This document shows positions 44,202 through 53,694 of a stretch of 64,000 bases of DNA, piece after piece (position 1 is the stretch's first letter; every line of letters starts with the position of its first letter). The stretch lies in contig NZ_MASU01000005.1 of assembly GCF_003202235.1 (NCBI RefSeq), forward strand, positions 1,756,441 to 1,820,440. Direction: 5' to 3'. A program made the translations under genes and the position numbers. Below the pieces are notes generated by a model, which ran no database searches, was not told the DNA's origin, and saw only the letters and a list, made by a program, of their open reading frames with translations. Source of the DNA: Prauserella flavalba (GTDB taxonomy: Bacteria; Actinomycetota; Actinomycetes; Mycobacteriales; Pseudonocardiaceae).

Positions 44202-44822
44202 ATGACCTCCCACGTTGCCGAGAACGGAGCAGGCCGGACCGCCAAGCGCCCGAACGAGGCGGCGATCTTCTCCGCGGCCCTGGACGCCTTCAGCACCAAC
44301 GGCTTCAACGGCGCGTCCATGCGGGAGATCGCCACGCGCGCGGGTACCAGCCTGTCGAACCTCTACAACTACGTCCCCGCGAAGGCGGACCTGCTGGCAC
44401 ACGTGCTCAAGCGCGCGAACGACGACCTGCTGGCCGCGTTGCGTGCAGCTCTGGAGACCGCGGGCGACCCGGCGTCGGATCGCCTGCGGGCCGTGGTGAG
44501 CGCCTACGTGCTGTGGAGCGCACGGCAGCAGACGGCCGGAGTCGTGGCGATCAGCGAGTTCCGCTACCTGGAGGGCTCGCTGCGCGAGGCCGTGGTCGAA
44601 GCAAGAGACCGGACGCAGCAGCTCTTCACCGACATCGTGGAGTCGGGTGTGGCCTCCGGCGAGTTCCACACGCCGTACCCCCACGAGGCCGCGCGCAACA
44701 TCGTCCTGCTGTGCGCCGCGCTGGCCAACTGGTACCACGCCGACGGCCGCCGCACGCCGGAACAGATCGCCGACGAGCAGGCCCACCTCGCGTTGGCGAT
44801 GGTGCAGTCGCCGCTGGAGTGA
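44202..44822 (+). CDS. TetR-family transcriptional regulator
   Basis: A 206-residue regulator. The DNA-binding unit is residues about 18-66 (AIFSAALDAFSTNGFNGASM, REIATRAGTSLSNLYNYVPA, KADLLAHVL), the rest a helical ligand domain. Divergent from the MaoC-SCP2 operon with one perfect palindrome between. Likely represses that operon and itself and is released by an acyl-CoA or related metabolite. Ends at a strong convergent hairpin. Confidence 0.92.
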   Translation: MTSHVAENGAGRTAKRPNEAAIFSAALDAFSTNGFNGASMREIATRAGTSLSNLYNYVPAKADLLAHVLKRANDDLLAALRAALETAGDPASDRLRAVVSAYVLWSARQQTAGVVAISEFRYLEGSLREAVVEARDRTQQLFTDIVESGVASGEFHTPYPHEAARNIVLLCAALANWYHADGRRTPEQIADEQAHLALAMVQSPLE

Positions 44823-44980
44823 GCCACTGCGTCGCCGGTTGCCGCACAGGCCGCGCGCAGTGCGGAGGCGGTTGTCCGTCACGGCATCGCCGTCCATCGG
44901 GAGGATGCCCGGGCTCCATGCCGGCGGAGCAGGCACTCGGTAGGCCCTGCACACAGTGCTTTCTTCGGGTCAACGCGGTC

Positions 44981-45014
44981 GAGTGGGTTGTCGAGGGACA
45001 CGGACAACCCACTC
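44981..45014. terminator. Hairpin terminator between convergent genes
   Basis: Perfect 12-base stem GAGTGGGTTGTC with its complement and a ten-base loop, between the TetR gene (rightward) and the hydrolase (leftward). It can serve both. Confidence 0.7.
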
Positions 45015-45069
45015 ACTCGCTACCTGCGCGTATTCGTGGACGGCTCCCGCGCGCGAACGGCGGTCCGGC

Positions 45070-45879
45070 TCAGCTTCCCGGCCCGACATTCCGCCAGAAG
45101 GCATCGACACGGGAGTTCCATTCCTCTGGTACCTCCTGGAAGGGCTGGTGGGACTCCTGCTCCAGGACCTCGAACACTGCGTTGGGAATCAGGTCGGCCA
45201 CCGCCCGGCAGAGCTGCGGGCGCGCGGTCGGGTCGAGGCCACCGGCCAGGACGAGCGTCGGCGCGGCGATCTGCGGCAGCCGGTCCGTCGTGTCGTGATC
45301 GATGAAGGCATCGAGGAACCGCCGCAGATCCTCCGTCGACTGCTTGTGGGGAAAGGCGAGTACCTCCTCGATGAACTTCTCGACGGTTCCGTTGTTGTGA
45401 GCGCGCGCGGTGTAGATGTCGAGAAAGAAGTTCTCGAGAAACGCGCGCTCGCTCGGAGCGGCTTCCACGAGCCAGTGCACGAACCGCGCCCACGAGCGAA
45501 GGTACGCGTCCATCACCGGCCACGTGCTCTGCAGGACGAGGCTGCGCACGAGCTCGCCGTGGCGAAGCGCCAGCTCCTGGGCGATGATGCTGCCCCCCGA
45601 GAAACCCGCTACATGCGCCGAGGCGACCCCGGTGGCCCGCAGGACATCGGCCGCGTCATCCGCCATCACCTCCACCGACACAGGTCCGTCGGGCATCGCC
45701 GTCCGGCCCGCTCCCCGGTTGTCGAAAGCGATCAGGTGGTAGCGGTCCGCCAGCCCATCGAGCTGGAACTGCCACGACTCGACCGTATCGCCCAGGCCGC
45801 CGATGAGGAGGACGTCAGGCCCCCGGCCCACCTCCTCGGTCCAGATCTCGAGTTCCCCGGCGCGAACATGCTGCCCCAT
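45070..45879 (-). CDS. Alpha/beta hydrolase
   Basis: A 269-residue hydrolase. The oxyanion loop is LIGGLGDTVESWQFQ, the nucleophile elbow GFSGGSIIAQELALRH, and the catalytic His falls in LEQESHQPFQEVP. The sequence FDNRGAGRT is typical of haloperoxidase/lactonase-type hydrolases. ATG 45879 has a moderate ribosome site (GGGAG). Not in an operon: convergent with the TetR gene and upstream of the FAD oxidase on the same strand but separated from it. The substrate is unknown. Confidence 0.88.
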   Translation of the reverse strand: MGQHVRAGELEIWTEEVGRGPDVLLIGGLGDTVESWQFQLDGLADRYHLIAFDNRGAGRTAMPDGPVSVEVMADDAADVLRATGVASAHVAGFSGGSIIAQELALRHGELVRSLVLQSTWPVMDAYLRSWARFVHWLVEAAPSERAFLENFFLDIYTARAHNNGTVEKFIEEVLAFPHKQSTEDLRRFLDAFIDHDTTDRLPQIAAPTLVLAGGLDPTARPQLCRAVADLIPNAVFEVLEQESHQPFQEVPEEWNSRVDAFWRNVGPGS

Positions 45880-46011
45880 GGTTACACTCCCTTTCTTTCC
45901 GCAACCCTTAGAACAAGCACCGCGTGGTTGTCCGCATTCATCAATCGATCCTTTCCTTCGTTCCCGCCGGTCGCGGTCCGCGCCGGCATGGGCTCAGGGT
46001 GATTCCATGGC

Positions 46012-47403
46012 TCAGCACGCTGGCGTCGCGTCGATGGTCTGGTGGGTCCGGAAGACGTGGTGCGGGTCCCACCGGGCTTTCACGGCGGCCAGGCGGTCGG
46101 CGGACGTGCCGAACGCCCTGCGCATGCGGTCACGTCCCTCGTCGCCGAGGAAGTTCGGGTAGGTGGCGCCGGTCGACCAGGGCCGTAGGTCGGCGCGGCA
46201 CGCGCGGGCGAGCGTGCGGTAACGCTCGTCGTCGGAGGGATTTTCCCACAGCAGCAACGGGTGGACGATGAAGCGCGCGTCGCGGCCGACGAGCGGCGAA
46301 TGTTCCGCGCCGACGCGGCTGACCGCGCCACCCCAGGCCACGATGAACAGTTGTGACGGGCCGGCGGGCAGTTGCCTCGCGTGCCGAACCAGCACGTCGA
46401 TCGCCTCGTCGGGCAGATCGACGACGTTCTCGGCGGTCCAGTAGTTGCGGTAGCCAGCCGGGTCGTCGACCGAGCATTGAAGATCGGCGTAGCCGGTGAA
46501 GCCGAAGAAGTCGGCGTCGGGGCCGAGCGCCCTGATGGGGGTCAGGGCACGCTCGCCGGCGCCGACGGCACCAGCCCACATGCCGACGATCGCGACCGCC
46601 GGGCGACCGCGCAGGTGTGCCGGCACCTCGTCGTCCTCGGGCGCGGTGACGAAGGCGCAGGCGAGTGAAAGCTCGTCGGGAGCGCCGTTCATCACGTCCC
46701 GGAAGGTGCGCAGCACCTCGCGCCCCCGGCCCGCGCCGAACAGGGCCACGCCACCGAAGATTTCGGGCCCGACCGGATGCAGTGCGAACTCCAATGCCGT
46801 GACAACGCCGAAGTTGCCACCTCCCCCGCGCAATGCCCACAACAGCTCAGGGTTCTCGTCGATGGACGCGCGGACGATCCGGCCGTCCCCGGTGACCAGT
46901 TCGGCGGCGACCAGGTTGTCGCACGCGAGGCCATGCTTGCGCTCGAGCCAGCCGGAGCCACCGCCGAGCGTCAACCCGGCCACCCCGGTCGTCGACACGC
47001 GCCCGCCGGTCGTCGCCAGACCGTGGACCTGCGTGGCGCGATCCACGGCGGCCCAGATGGCGCCGCCGCCGATACGCGCGAGACGCCGACGCGGGTCGAC
47101 CTCGATGTCGGCGATACCGCGCACATCGAGCACCAGGCCGTCGTCGCACAACGACAGACCGGCGACGGAGTGCCCGCCCGCGCGCACAGCGATCGGCAGG
47201 TCATGGTGTCGAGCGAAGGCCAGCGCTGCCACCACGTCCTCCACGACGACGCACTCCGCCACGAGCCGCGGCCGCCGTTCGACCATCGTGTTGAACAAGG
47301 TGCAGGTGTCCTCGTAGAACGGGTCGCCGGGCTCGTGCACCCCGCCGTCGAGGCGAAACCGGAGCTCGTCGACGTCCGCTGTGAAGCTGGTTGCTTTCGT
47401 CAT
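46012..47403 (-). CDS. Berberine-bridge-like FAD-linked oxidase
   Basis: A 463-residue oxidase of the vanillyl-alcohol-oxidase/BBE group. FAD domain motifs are IAVRAGGHSVAGLSLCDDGLV, with the His that can bind FAD covalently, and VAGLTLGGGSGWLERKHGLA. The C-terminal BBE segment is ATYPNFLGDEGRDRMRRAFG, with DPHHVFRTHQ at the end. The second covalent Cys of bicovalent members is replaced by Leu-Gly, so only 8-alpha-histidyl attachment is expected. It oxidises alcohols, sugars or phenolics with O2. The TAG-like linked regulator at 47489 lies directly upstream on the same strand. Confidence 0.9.
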   Translation of the reverse strand: MTKATSFTADVDELRFRLDGGVHEPGDPFYEDTCTLFNTMVERRPRLVAECVVVEDVVAALAFARHHDLPIAVRAGGHSVAGLSLCDDGLVLDVRGIADIEVDPRRRLARIGGGAIWAAVDRATQVHGLATTGGRVSTTGVAGLTLGGGSGWLERKHGLACDNLVAAELVTGDGRIVRASIDENPELLWALRGGGGNFGVVTALEFALHPVGPEIFGGVALFGAGRGREVLRTFRDVMNGAPDELSLACAFVTAPEDDEVPAHLRGRPAVAIVGMWAGAVGAGERALTPIRALGPDADFFGFTGYADLQCSVDDPAGYRNYWTAENVVDLPDEAIDVLVRHARQLPAGPSQLFIVAWGGAVSRVGAEHSPLVGRDARFIVHPLLLWENPSDDERYRTLARACRADLRPWSTGATYPNFLGDEGRDRMRRAFGTSADRLAAVKARWDPHHVFRTHQTIDATPAC

Positions 47404-47488
47404 GGGACCAGCGTCGCCGGGGATGCGGCCCCGCGACTTCACCCGGATCGGCCACTCCGCGAGATGGCCGGAACGGGCCAGCGGCGGC

Positions 47489-49111
47489 TCAGAGCAGGCC
47501 GTCGCGCGTGGCCGATGCCACCGCCGCCGCCCGGGAGGGCACTCCCAGTTTCGTCCGGATGTTCGCGATGTGGCGGTGCACGGTGTGCGTACTGAGGAAC
47601 AGTCTCTGGGCGATCCGGGCGTCGTTGTGCCCCTGCGCGACGAGCCGCAGGATGTCGATCTCGCGCGGGCTGAGCTCGCCGCTCTTCGCCGTACGCCGCA
47701 GCCCGCTCGCCCCGAGCAAGGCGAGCGTGTCGCGAGCGGCCGCGGCCTCCGCCTCGGCCCGCTCCGGACGGCCGAGGGCAGCCAGCGCCTCGGCTTGGAC
47801 GACCCGGGCCTGTGCCGCTTCGTAAGGCGCCGAGCAGGCGGTGAACAGGTCGGCCGCGTCCTCGCCTGCTCGCCGAGCGCCATCGTGGTCACGGGCCGCC
47901 AGCAGGACGTGCGCCCGGACCAACCGGCCGCGTCCGCGCATGTACGGCGTCGCGAGCCGAGCGGCCTGTCGCTCCACCTGGTCGGTCGCCGCGGCCGCAC
48001 CGTCATTGTCGCCCGCAGCGGCCTTTGCCCGCGCAAGGAGTTCGAGTGCGGGCAGCCGGTCGAGGACGCTCGCATCGCCCAGCCGCCGCAGGACGCGATC
48101 GGCCGCGTCCGCGGCCGCCGTCGCATCGCCACCGGCCAGCTCCAGATCACCCAGCGCGAGGATGGCCTGCGGCAGCGGAAGCGCCGCTTCGAACAACGCT
48201 CGCGCCTCGGCGAGATCGCCCTGCCGCGCACGCAGCCTTCCGAGCCGGACCGCGGTCGGCGCCGCCAGCGCGGGCCGCGTCGTGCGGAGATCCTCCATCG
48301 CGTCGAGCAGCTCCTGCTCGGCCGAGCGCCAATCGCCGCCGGTCGCGAGCACCTCACCGTAGGCGGTACGGCAGACACCAAAGAAATGCCGGGCCCGCCA
48401 CGTCGCCGACCACTTGTGCATGGCGCGGCACCACTGCGCGGCGCGTCCGAAATCGCCGACCCCGGCGCACGCGGACACCGTGTGGCACAACGCCCAGCCC
48501 GGGGCCGCGGTCTCGGAGAAATCCTCGCCGACGGCCAGCGCCGCCGACTCGTCGAGCAGGCCCAAGCCCTCTTCGATCGACCCGGAAGCGATCAGCGCGC
48601 TGCCGAGGACCGCCAGCGCGACCACCTCGACACCGGCATCCGCGATGTCCCGTGCGAGATCGAGCGCCTCACTCGCGAGCCGCCGGGCGGTCGCCAAGTC
48701 GCCCTGTGCCAGGAACGCGATGTCCGCCTCGAGCACGGTGAGAAAGCCCCATTCGGCGCACGGCCCGTGATCGCGCAGGAGCGCTCTCCCGCGCCGCAAC
48801 CACGCGGAGGCGAGCGCCTCGTCGCCGCAGAAGTCGAGGTGGTCCGACGCCAGCCACGTCGCCATCCGCGCCGCGCCGCACGCGTCGCCTCCCTCCCGGT
48901 ACACGCGGTAGGCGCGCTCGCGCGCGGAGAACGTGGCTTCCTGGTCGCCAAGCCACCAGGCCGCCCGGCTGAACCCCTCCCAGGCCTCGGCCGCGCCCCC
49001 TGCGGCAGCCGCCTCCTCGAACAGCGCCCTCGCCTCGGACCAGGCCGCGCGCCCCAGCGCCGCCCGACCCGCGGTCAGCAGATCCGCCTGCCCTGTCACC
49101 GTGGCATCCAT
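47489..49111 (-). CDS. LuxR-family regulator with TPR-like helical repeats
   Basis: A 540-residue protein. Residues about 10-450 are an all-helical array of TPR-like repeats (ALGRAAWSEARALFEEAAAA, LARARAAAGDNDGAAAATDQ), rich in Ala and acidic residues. The C-terminal 65 residues are a LuxR helix-turn-helix (LSPREIDILRLVAQGHNDAR, FLSTHTVHRHIANIRTKLGV). It lacks the N-terminal AAA+/ATPase of MalT-type LAL regulators, so it is a shortened relative. Located upstream of the FAD oxidase on the same strand and probably controls it. The repeats may bind a ligand or partner protein. Confidence 0.88.
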   Translation of the reverse strand: MDATVTGQADLLTAGRAALGRAAWSEARALFEEAAAAGGAAEAWEGFSRAAWWLGDQEATFSARERAYRVYREGGDACGAARMATWLASDHLDFCGDEALASAWLRRGRALLRDHGPCAEWGFLTVLEADIAFLAQGDLATARRLASEALDLARDIADAGVEVVALAVLGSALIASGSIEEGLGLLDESAALAVGEDFSETAAPGWALCHTVSACAGVGDFGRAAQWCRAMHKWSATWRARHFFGVCRTAYGEVLATGGDWRSAEQELLDAMEDLRTTRPALAAPTAVRLGRLRARQGDLAEARALFEAALPLPQAILALGDLELAGGDATAAADAADRVLRRLGDASVLDRLPALELLARAKAAAGDNDGAAAATDQVERQAARLATPYMRGRGRLVRAHVLLAARDHDGARRAGEDAADLFTACSAPYEAAQARVVQAEALAALGRPERAEAEAAAARDTLALLGASGLRRTAKSGELSPREIDILRLVAQGHNDARIAQRLFLSTHTVHRHIANIRTKLGVPSRAAAVASATRDGLL

Positions 49112-49411
49112 CCGTCATTCCCGCATCGACCAGGACACGAGCCGAGCCCGTCTCGCCGAGCATGACGCAGACCTCTCCCCGCAGCTTACGACCCGGAACC
49201 GTTGCGAAACCACGTGCGATACCGTCCAATGTAGACATTATGCGACGGATGCGACGTAGCCGGGCCCGTCGCAAACGCCGAAGGTGACCTGGTGGCCGGC
49301 CTGGCGCGCCTGGGCTCGACTACCCCCGCCCTACGGGAGCTCGGCGGCCTGGGCGACCACAGCGGCCCGAACCGGCAGCGCCCCATCCGCCGTCGCGAAC
49401 TGACGAAATGG
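49112..49411. other. Intergenic region between LuxR and YceI genes
   Basis: Three hundred bases. It carries the inverted repeat AATGT-AG-ACATT (49228-49239), followed at once by a 15-codon Arg-rich frame (49240-49287) that I do not regard as a gene. The remaining plus-strand sequence before the YceI gene has no recognisable product. The repeat may be an operator for the LuxR gene, 117 bases away. Confidence 0.4.
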
Positions 49412-49966
49412 CTAGGCCGGCATGAGTTCCAGGTCGAACTCGATCGCGACCTCGTCGGCCAGCTTCAGCGCACCGAGGAACGCCGAGTAGGGCTTGACAC
49501 CCCACTGCGTCTGGACCACGCTCGCCCGACCCCGTACCCGGCCTTCGTCACCGATCGTCGCCGCCACGGTGATCGGATGCGTCTGGTCCATGATGGTCAG
49601 CTCTCCGTCCACGGTGAGCGATTCCGCATCGCGCGCGACCCGCGTCGAACGGAAAGTGATCGTCGGATACCGGTCGGTGTGCAGGATCTTCGTCTGGATG
49701 TTTTTCTCGATCTCGGCGCGGTCCGAGTCGGTCAACGGTTTGATCCCGCCGCTTCCGGATTCCGCCCGCAGCGAATCGACGACGACGTCGACCGAGACCG
49801 AGGTCAACCGCGGGTCTGCCGTGTTCACGGACACGCCGGCAACCCAATCCGTCGCCTCGATGACGAGATCGTGCCCTGCGCGCGCCCCCAAGCCCGTGCG
49901 ACTCGTCTTCACCAGCAGCCGGCCCGACTGCCGGTCCGCCCGATACAGGCCATCCTGGACGAACAT
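49412..49966 (-). CDS. YceI-family lipocalin-like protein
   Basis: A 184-residue YceI domain protein: eight-stranded beta-barrel of the isoprenoid-binding lipocalin type. Typical segments are DRQSGRLLVKTSRTGLGARAGHDLVI, the late strand TRVARDAESLTVDGELTIMDQTHPITV, and the C-terminal YSAFLGALKLADEVAIEFDLEL. No signal peptide is seen, so it is cytoplasmic here, unlike many periplasmic YceI proteins. Ligands are polyisoprenoids or amphiphiles. A stand-alone gene. Confidence 0.9.
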   Translation of the reverse strand: MFVQDGLYRADRQSGRLLVKTSRTGLGARAGHDLVIEATDWVAGVSVNTADPRLTSVSVDVVVDSLRAESGSGGIKPLTDSDRAEIEKNIQTKILHTDRYPTITFRSTRVARDAESLTVDGELTIMDQTHPITVAATIGDEGRVRGRASVVQTQWGVKPYSAFLGALKLADEVAIEFDLELMPA

Positions 49967-50125
49967 GCCACAAGGCTAGGACGTGCGCGTCAGGACGCAA
50001 GAGGCCGCAGTTCATCGATCACCGTCGGGGTAAGCACGTCGCCCGAAGCAAGGGGACAAGGGGCGCCCGTTGGCCTGCCTCACGGTCCCGGCCCGCGGCC
50101 ACGCTGTGCTCACCTGCGTCGCCAG

Positions 50126-50932
50126 TCATGCGCCGGCCGGTTCGAAACCGGCCAGCATCTCCTGGAGCGCGAGCTGGTCCGGTCCGACCCAGGGGTCGGC
50201 CTGCGGGGCCCGTGCGATCGTGTCGAGCAGGTCGGAGGAGCGCCCGACGGCGGGAGGCAGATGGGTGCTGAGGACCGCGTGCGGATCCAGGTCGCGCAGC
50301 GGGCGCAGGGTCGCGAGGAAGCGGTCGGGGTCGACGTTGTGCACCCACGGGCTGTCCACGGCCGCCCAGAGTAGCTGGCCCGCGTGCAGCGCGTCCGGCG
50401 CGACGTCTCCGATCTCGGCGCAGGCCGCGACTTCGGTCGTGGGCAGCGGCGCGCCGAAGCAGTCGGAACTGAAGCAGATCCCTGATCGGTCCTCGTAGAA
50501 GCCCACTGTCGCCGGGCTGTCGAAAAGCGGCGGTCGAAACCCGGTGAGCATCCGGTCGCCCACGTCCAGGGACTGGCCAGGGTTGAGCAGGTAGACGCGA
50601 TCGAGCGGAACCGGGCGTTCCGTGGACATGATGCCGACTGCGAGATAGGTCGTCACCAGGCGCGCGTTCGGCGCGGCCTCGAGAAGTTCGAACAACCCCC
50701 CAGTGTGGTCACGATCGGGGTGGGTGAGCCAGATCCATCTGACGTCGGCAGGGTCGATCACCGTGCCGAGGTCGTTCAGGAAGTCCCGGTCGGGCAGGCC
50801 GAGCCCCGTGTCGACCACCACCGGTTCGCGCGCGTGGAGAACGAAGGAGTTGACGGCGAGGAAGCCGATGCCAGGCACCTCGAGTTGGTCACCGAGCACG
50901 GTGACCGCCGAACCGATGCGGTGAATGTTCAT
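50126..50932 (-). CDS. Metallo-beta-lactamase-fold hydrolase with variant metal motif
   Basis: A 268-residue MBL-fold protein starting at ATG 50932 with GGGAGCAGGAC upstream. The metal site motif is LTHPDRDHTGG, where the second His of HxHxDH is Asp; later His and Asp ligands are in SSDCFG and STHLPP. That pattern is seen in MBL proteins that act as flavodiiron-like or lactonase-like enzymes; classical zinc beta-lactamase activity is unlikely. Two cysteines (C at SSDC, and CAEIGD) are not diagnostic. Isolated gene. Confidence 0.88.
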   Translation of the reverse strand: MNIHRIGSAVTVLGDQLEVPGIGFLAVNSFVLHAREPVVVDTGLGLPDRDFLNDLGTVIDPADVRWIWLTHPDRDHTGGLFELLEAAPNARLVTTYLAVGIMSTERPVPLDRVYLLNPGQSLDVGDRMLTGFRPPLFDSPATVGFYEDRSGICFSSDCFGAPLPTTEVAACAEIGDVAPDALHAGQLLWAAVDSPWVHNVDPDRFLATLRPLRDLDPHAVLSTHLPPAVGRSSDLLDTIARAPQADPWVGPDQLALQEMLAGFEPAGA

Positions 50933-51256
50933 GTCCTGCTCCCGGTGATGAGCGTGCCAGTCCAGTGTGAGCGCGGTAGGCGCGGGGGCCCACCGCGCTC
51001 GGGCAGGCACCTTTGAAGTAGTCGCCCGGAAAGCTCCTGCTTCGGTGAATGCCTGACGCCGGGCTCGAGGCCGTGCAGTGGGGTTCACGTGCATGTCGAC
51101 CTGGCCGGGGTTGGTCTACGTTCGCGGCACAGCATCATCGCCGCCACCCCGTGAGGTGCCGTGGCCACCCCGTCGTCGTGGTGGGGAAAGGCCCGAGGTT
51201 GCCCCCGAGGCCCTCCCCCACCACGGCTCACTCCTCCGGTGCCTCGACGCGGCGGT

Positions 51257-51985
51257 TCAGCGGGAGCCTCCGCCGCAGCATCCGGTACCCGGCCGGGACC
51301 ACTGGGCCGTGGGGCGTCCGGCGACACGCAGCAGGTGGTTGTCGGCGTCGTCGGGTTTCGGCCAGCCCTCCGGAGAGTCCTCCCAGTCCTCCTGCCGCCC
51401 GTACGCGGTCCGGTCCAGCAGGCCGTACGTCTGGCCCATCACCTCGACGCCGCGCCCGGTTGTCCAGTAGGTCTCGAACACCCGGTCATCGCGCCGCAGG
51501 TAGCACGCCAGCATGAACGGGCCACGTCCGGCCATGAGCACGTCGAGCGACTTCTCGGCGGAGTACCAGGGCATGTCCCAGCCCATGAAGTCGCGGTAGG
51601 CGACGCTCTCCTCGTAGGGGCCCTGGCAGAACGTCGCGTACGTGATGTCCCTGGCGTGCAGGTAGGACAGCTCGCGAACCTGTCCGTTGTAGAACGTGCA
51701 GCCCTCACACTGGGCTTCGGCAGGCCGCCCGGTGTGCCACATGTGGTAGTAGGCGATGAGCTGCCTGCGGCCCTCGAACGTGTCCAGCAACGTGACAGGG
51801 CCGCCTGGGCCGATCAGGGTGGTGGTGGCGTCGACCTCCACCATCGGCAGCCGCCTGCGGGCCGCCGCGATCGCGTCACCCTCGCGCGTGTGTGCCTTCT
51901 CCCTGATCCGCAGCGCGTCCAGCTCGGCCTGGTAGCCGGCGCGGTCGGTCACCCGGGGCGCGGGCGAGGTCTTGTCGGTGTGCAC
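51257..51985 (-). CDS. DUF899-family thioredoxin-like protein
   Basis: A 242-residue DUF899 protein. Family features are the VDATTTLIGPGGPVTLLDTFEGRRQLI block, a CxxC in EAQCEGCTFYNGQ, YATFCQGPYEESVAY and the DMPWYS segment. It has a thioredoxin-like fold, with the CxxC as a candidate redox pair. I use GTG 51985, with GAAGGG upstream; an ATG 39 bases earlier adds an Arg-rich stretch not found in the family. Next to the ECF sigma factor on the same strand, a common pairing, suggesting membership of the sigma regulon (inference). Confidence 0.86.
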   Translation of the reverse strand: MHTDKTSPAPRVTDRAGYQAELDALRIREKAHTREGDAIAAARRRLPMVEVDATTTLIGPGGPVTLLDTFEGRRQLIAYYHMWHTGRPAEAQCEGCTFYNGQVRELSYLHARDITYATFCQGPYEESVAYRDFMGWDMPWYSAEKSLDVLMAGRGPFMLACYLRRDDRVFETYWTTGRGVEVMGQTYGLLDRTAYGRQEDWEDSPEGWPKPDDADNHLLRVAGRPTAQWSRPGTGCCGGGSR

Positions 51986-52068
51986 GGGTCTTTCCCTTCG
52001 TCTCCGGTGGACTACTCGCTCCACCGACGAGGGCCGCCCGGCCGGATCGACACCGCCGGAGAAAAAGT

Positions 52069-53289
52069 TCAGATTTCCTGGAGCCGGCCGGTCAGGTAGC
52101 GGCGTTCGGCCTCACTCGGGGCCAGCTTCACGGCCTCCTCGTACGCCGCCCTGGCCTCCTCGGCACGGCCGTGCCTGCGCAGCAGGTCGGCCCGCGTCGC
52201 GGGCAGCAGGTAGTACCCGTCCAGCCGGCCGGACGCCGCGAGGTCGTCCACCAGCGCCAGGCCCGCCGCGACACCGTCGGCCATGGCCACGGCCACCGCA
52301 CGGTTGAGGTCCACGACCGGGGACGGGGCCAGCCGGGCCAGCTCGCCGTACAGGGTCGCGATCTGCGGCCAGTCCGTCGCCGCCGCGTCCGGCGCGGTGG
52401 CGTGGCAGGCGGCGATCGCGGCCTGCACCTGGTAGGGCCCGGCACGCCGCATCGCCAGCGCGTGGTCGAGAACCGTCACACCCTCGGCGATCAGTTCCCG
52501 ATCCCACCGGGACCGGTCCTGGTTCTCCAGCGTGACCAGCACACCGGCCTCGGTGCGCGTCGCGCGCCGGGCCTCGTGCAGCAGCATCAGGGCCAGGAGG
52601 CCGCGCGGCTCCGGCTCCCGCGGCAGCAACCGGACCAGGAGCCTGGTCAGGTGGATGGCCTCGGCCGTCAACCCCCGCCCCGAGCTGTCCTCGCCGTACC
52701 CCTCGTTGAAGATCAGATAGAGCACCGCCAGCACGGCGGACAGCCGCCCCGGGAGGTCCTCGACGGGCGGCACCCGGTACGGGATACCGGCCTCCTGGAT
52801 CTTGCGTTTCGCGCGGACCAGGCGTTGCGCCATCGTGGACTCGCCGGTCAGGAACGCCCTCGCGATCTCGGCCGTGCTCAGCCCGGCCAGCGTGCGCAGG
52901 GTGAGCGCGACCCTCGCCGGGAACGGCAGCGCCGGATGACAGCAGGTGAAGATCAACCGCAGCCGCTCGTCCGGGATCTCCTCCACCGACGGCTCGTCCT
53001 GATCACGGGCCAGCACCGCGAGCTGCCGCAGCTTGGCCACGCCCGCGGTGTCACGGCGTAGCCGGTCCAGCGCGCGGTTGCGGGCCGCCGTGGTCAGCCA
53101 CGCGCCCGGGCGGCGCGGGACGCCGTCGCGCGGCCAGGACACCAGCGCGGCGGCCAACGCGTCCTGCGTGCAGTCCTCGGCCAGGTCCCAGTCGCCGGTC
53201 AGCCCGATCAGGGTCGCCATCACCTGGCCCCACTCGTCCCGGAACGCCTCCGCGACCGCGGCCCTGGCCCGCTCGCCCGGCCCGGTCAT
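52069..53289 (-). CDS. ECF sigma factor (ECF42 type) with C-terminal extension
   Basis: A 406-residue ECF sigma factor. Residues about 5-175 hold sigma region 2 (LIGLTGDWDLAEDCTQDALA, GAWLTTAARNRALDRLRRDT) and region 4 (LTLRTLAGLSTAEIARAFLT, MAQRLVRAKRKI). The C-terminal 200 residues are TPR-like (LATRADLLRRHGRAEEARAAYEEA), a hallmark of ECF42 sigmas that lack an anti-sigma factor and are controlled through this extension. Its ATG overlaps the stop of the DGPF/YciI gene (ATGA), the known ECF42 partnership. Confidence 0.92.
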   Translation of the reverse strand: MTGPGERARAAVAEAFRDEWGQVMATLIGLTGDWDLAEDCTQDALAAALVSWPRDGVPRRPGAWLTTAARNRALDRLRRDTAGVAKLRQLAVLARDQDEPSVEEIPDERLRLIFTCCHPALPFPARVALTLRTLAGLSTAEIARAFLTGESTMAQRLVRAKRKIQEAGIPYRVPPVEDLPGRLSAVLAVLYLIFNEGYGEDSSGRGLTAEAIHLTRLLVRLLPREPEPRGLLALMLLHEARRATRTEAGVLVTLENQDRSRWDRELIAEGVTVLDHALAMRRAGPYQVQAAIAACHATAPDAAATDWPQIATLYGELARLAPSPVVDLNRAVAVAMADGVAAGLALVDDLAASGRLDGYYLLPATRADLLRRHGRAEEARAAYEEAVKLAPSEAERRYLTGRLQEI

Positions 53290-53621
53290 TCCCAGACGGG
53301 GCGGATCTCCACGCCACCCCAGCGCGCGTAGGGGTGTCCGGCGGCGACCTCGATCGCCTCGTCCAGGTTCGCGCATTCGATGATCACGAAACCGCCGACG
53401 ACGTCCTTGGTCTCCGCGAACGGCCCGTCCGAGACCAGCGTCTCGCCGTCGCGAACCCGCACGGTCGTCGCGTCGACGACCGGACGCAACCGCGCCCCGA
53501 CGAGCTCGGCGCCACGCCGAGCCAGGTCCGCGGCCCACGCCTGGTGCACCGGGTCCGCGGCGAGCTCCTCGTTGCTCGGCGAGACCGTCTCGTCATCGCA
53601 GATCAGCAGTACGTATTTCAC
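53286..53621 (-). CDS. YciI/DGPF-domain protein
   Basis: A 111-residue protein with the diagnostic SDGPFAETKDVVGGFVII motif, and a ferredoxin-like alpha/beta fold start (MKYVLLICDDETVSPS). Starts at GTG 53621. It overlaps the ECF sigma gene by four bases and is transcribed first. DGPF proteins are the standard neighbours and probable targets of ECF42 sigmas; their biochemical role is unclear. Confidence 0.9.
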   Translation of the reverse strand: MKYVLLICDDETVSPSNEELAADPVHQAWAADLARRGAELVGARLRPVVDATTVRVRDGETLVSDGPFAETKDVVGGFVIIECANLDEAIEVAAGHPYARWGGVEIRPVWE

Positions 53622-53694
53622 ACCGGCGATCCTGCCAAGGAAGGCTGTGGGGCGAAACCCGCGCACCGGCCCCTCGCATGGAAGCATCGGCGGC

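Noticed and set aside
49240..49287. 15-codon Arg-rich frame after the AATGT-AG-ACATT repeat
   Set aside because: No ribosome site and composition explained by CG-rich chance.
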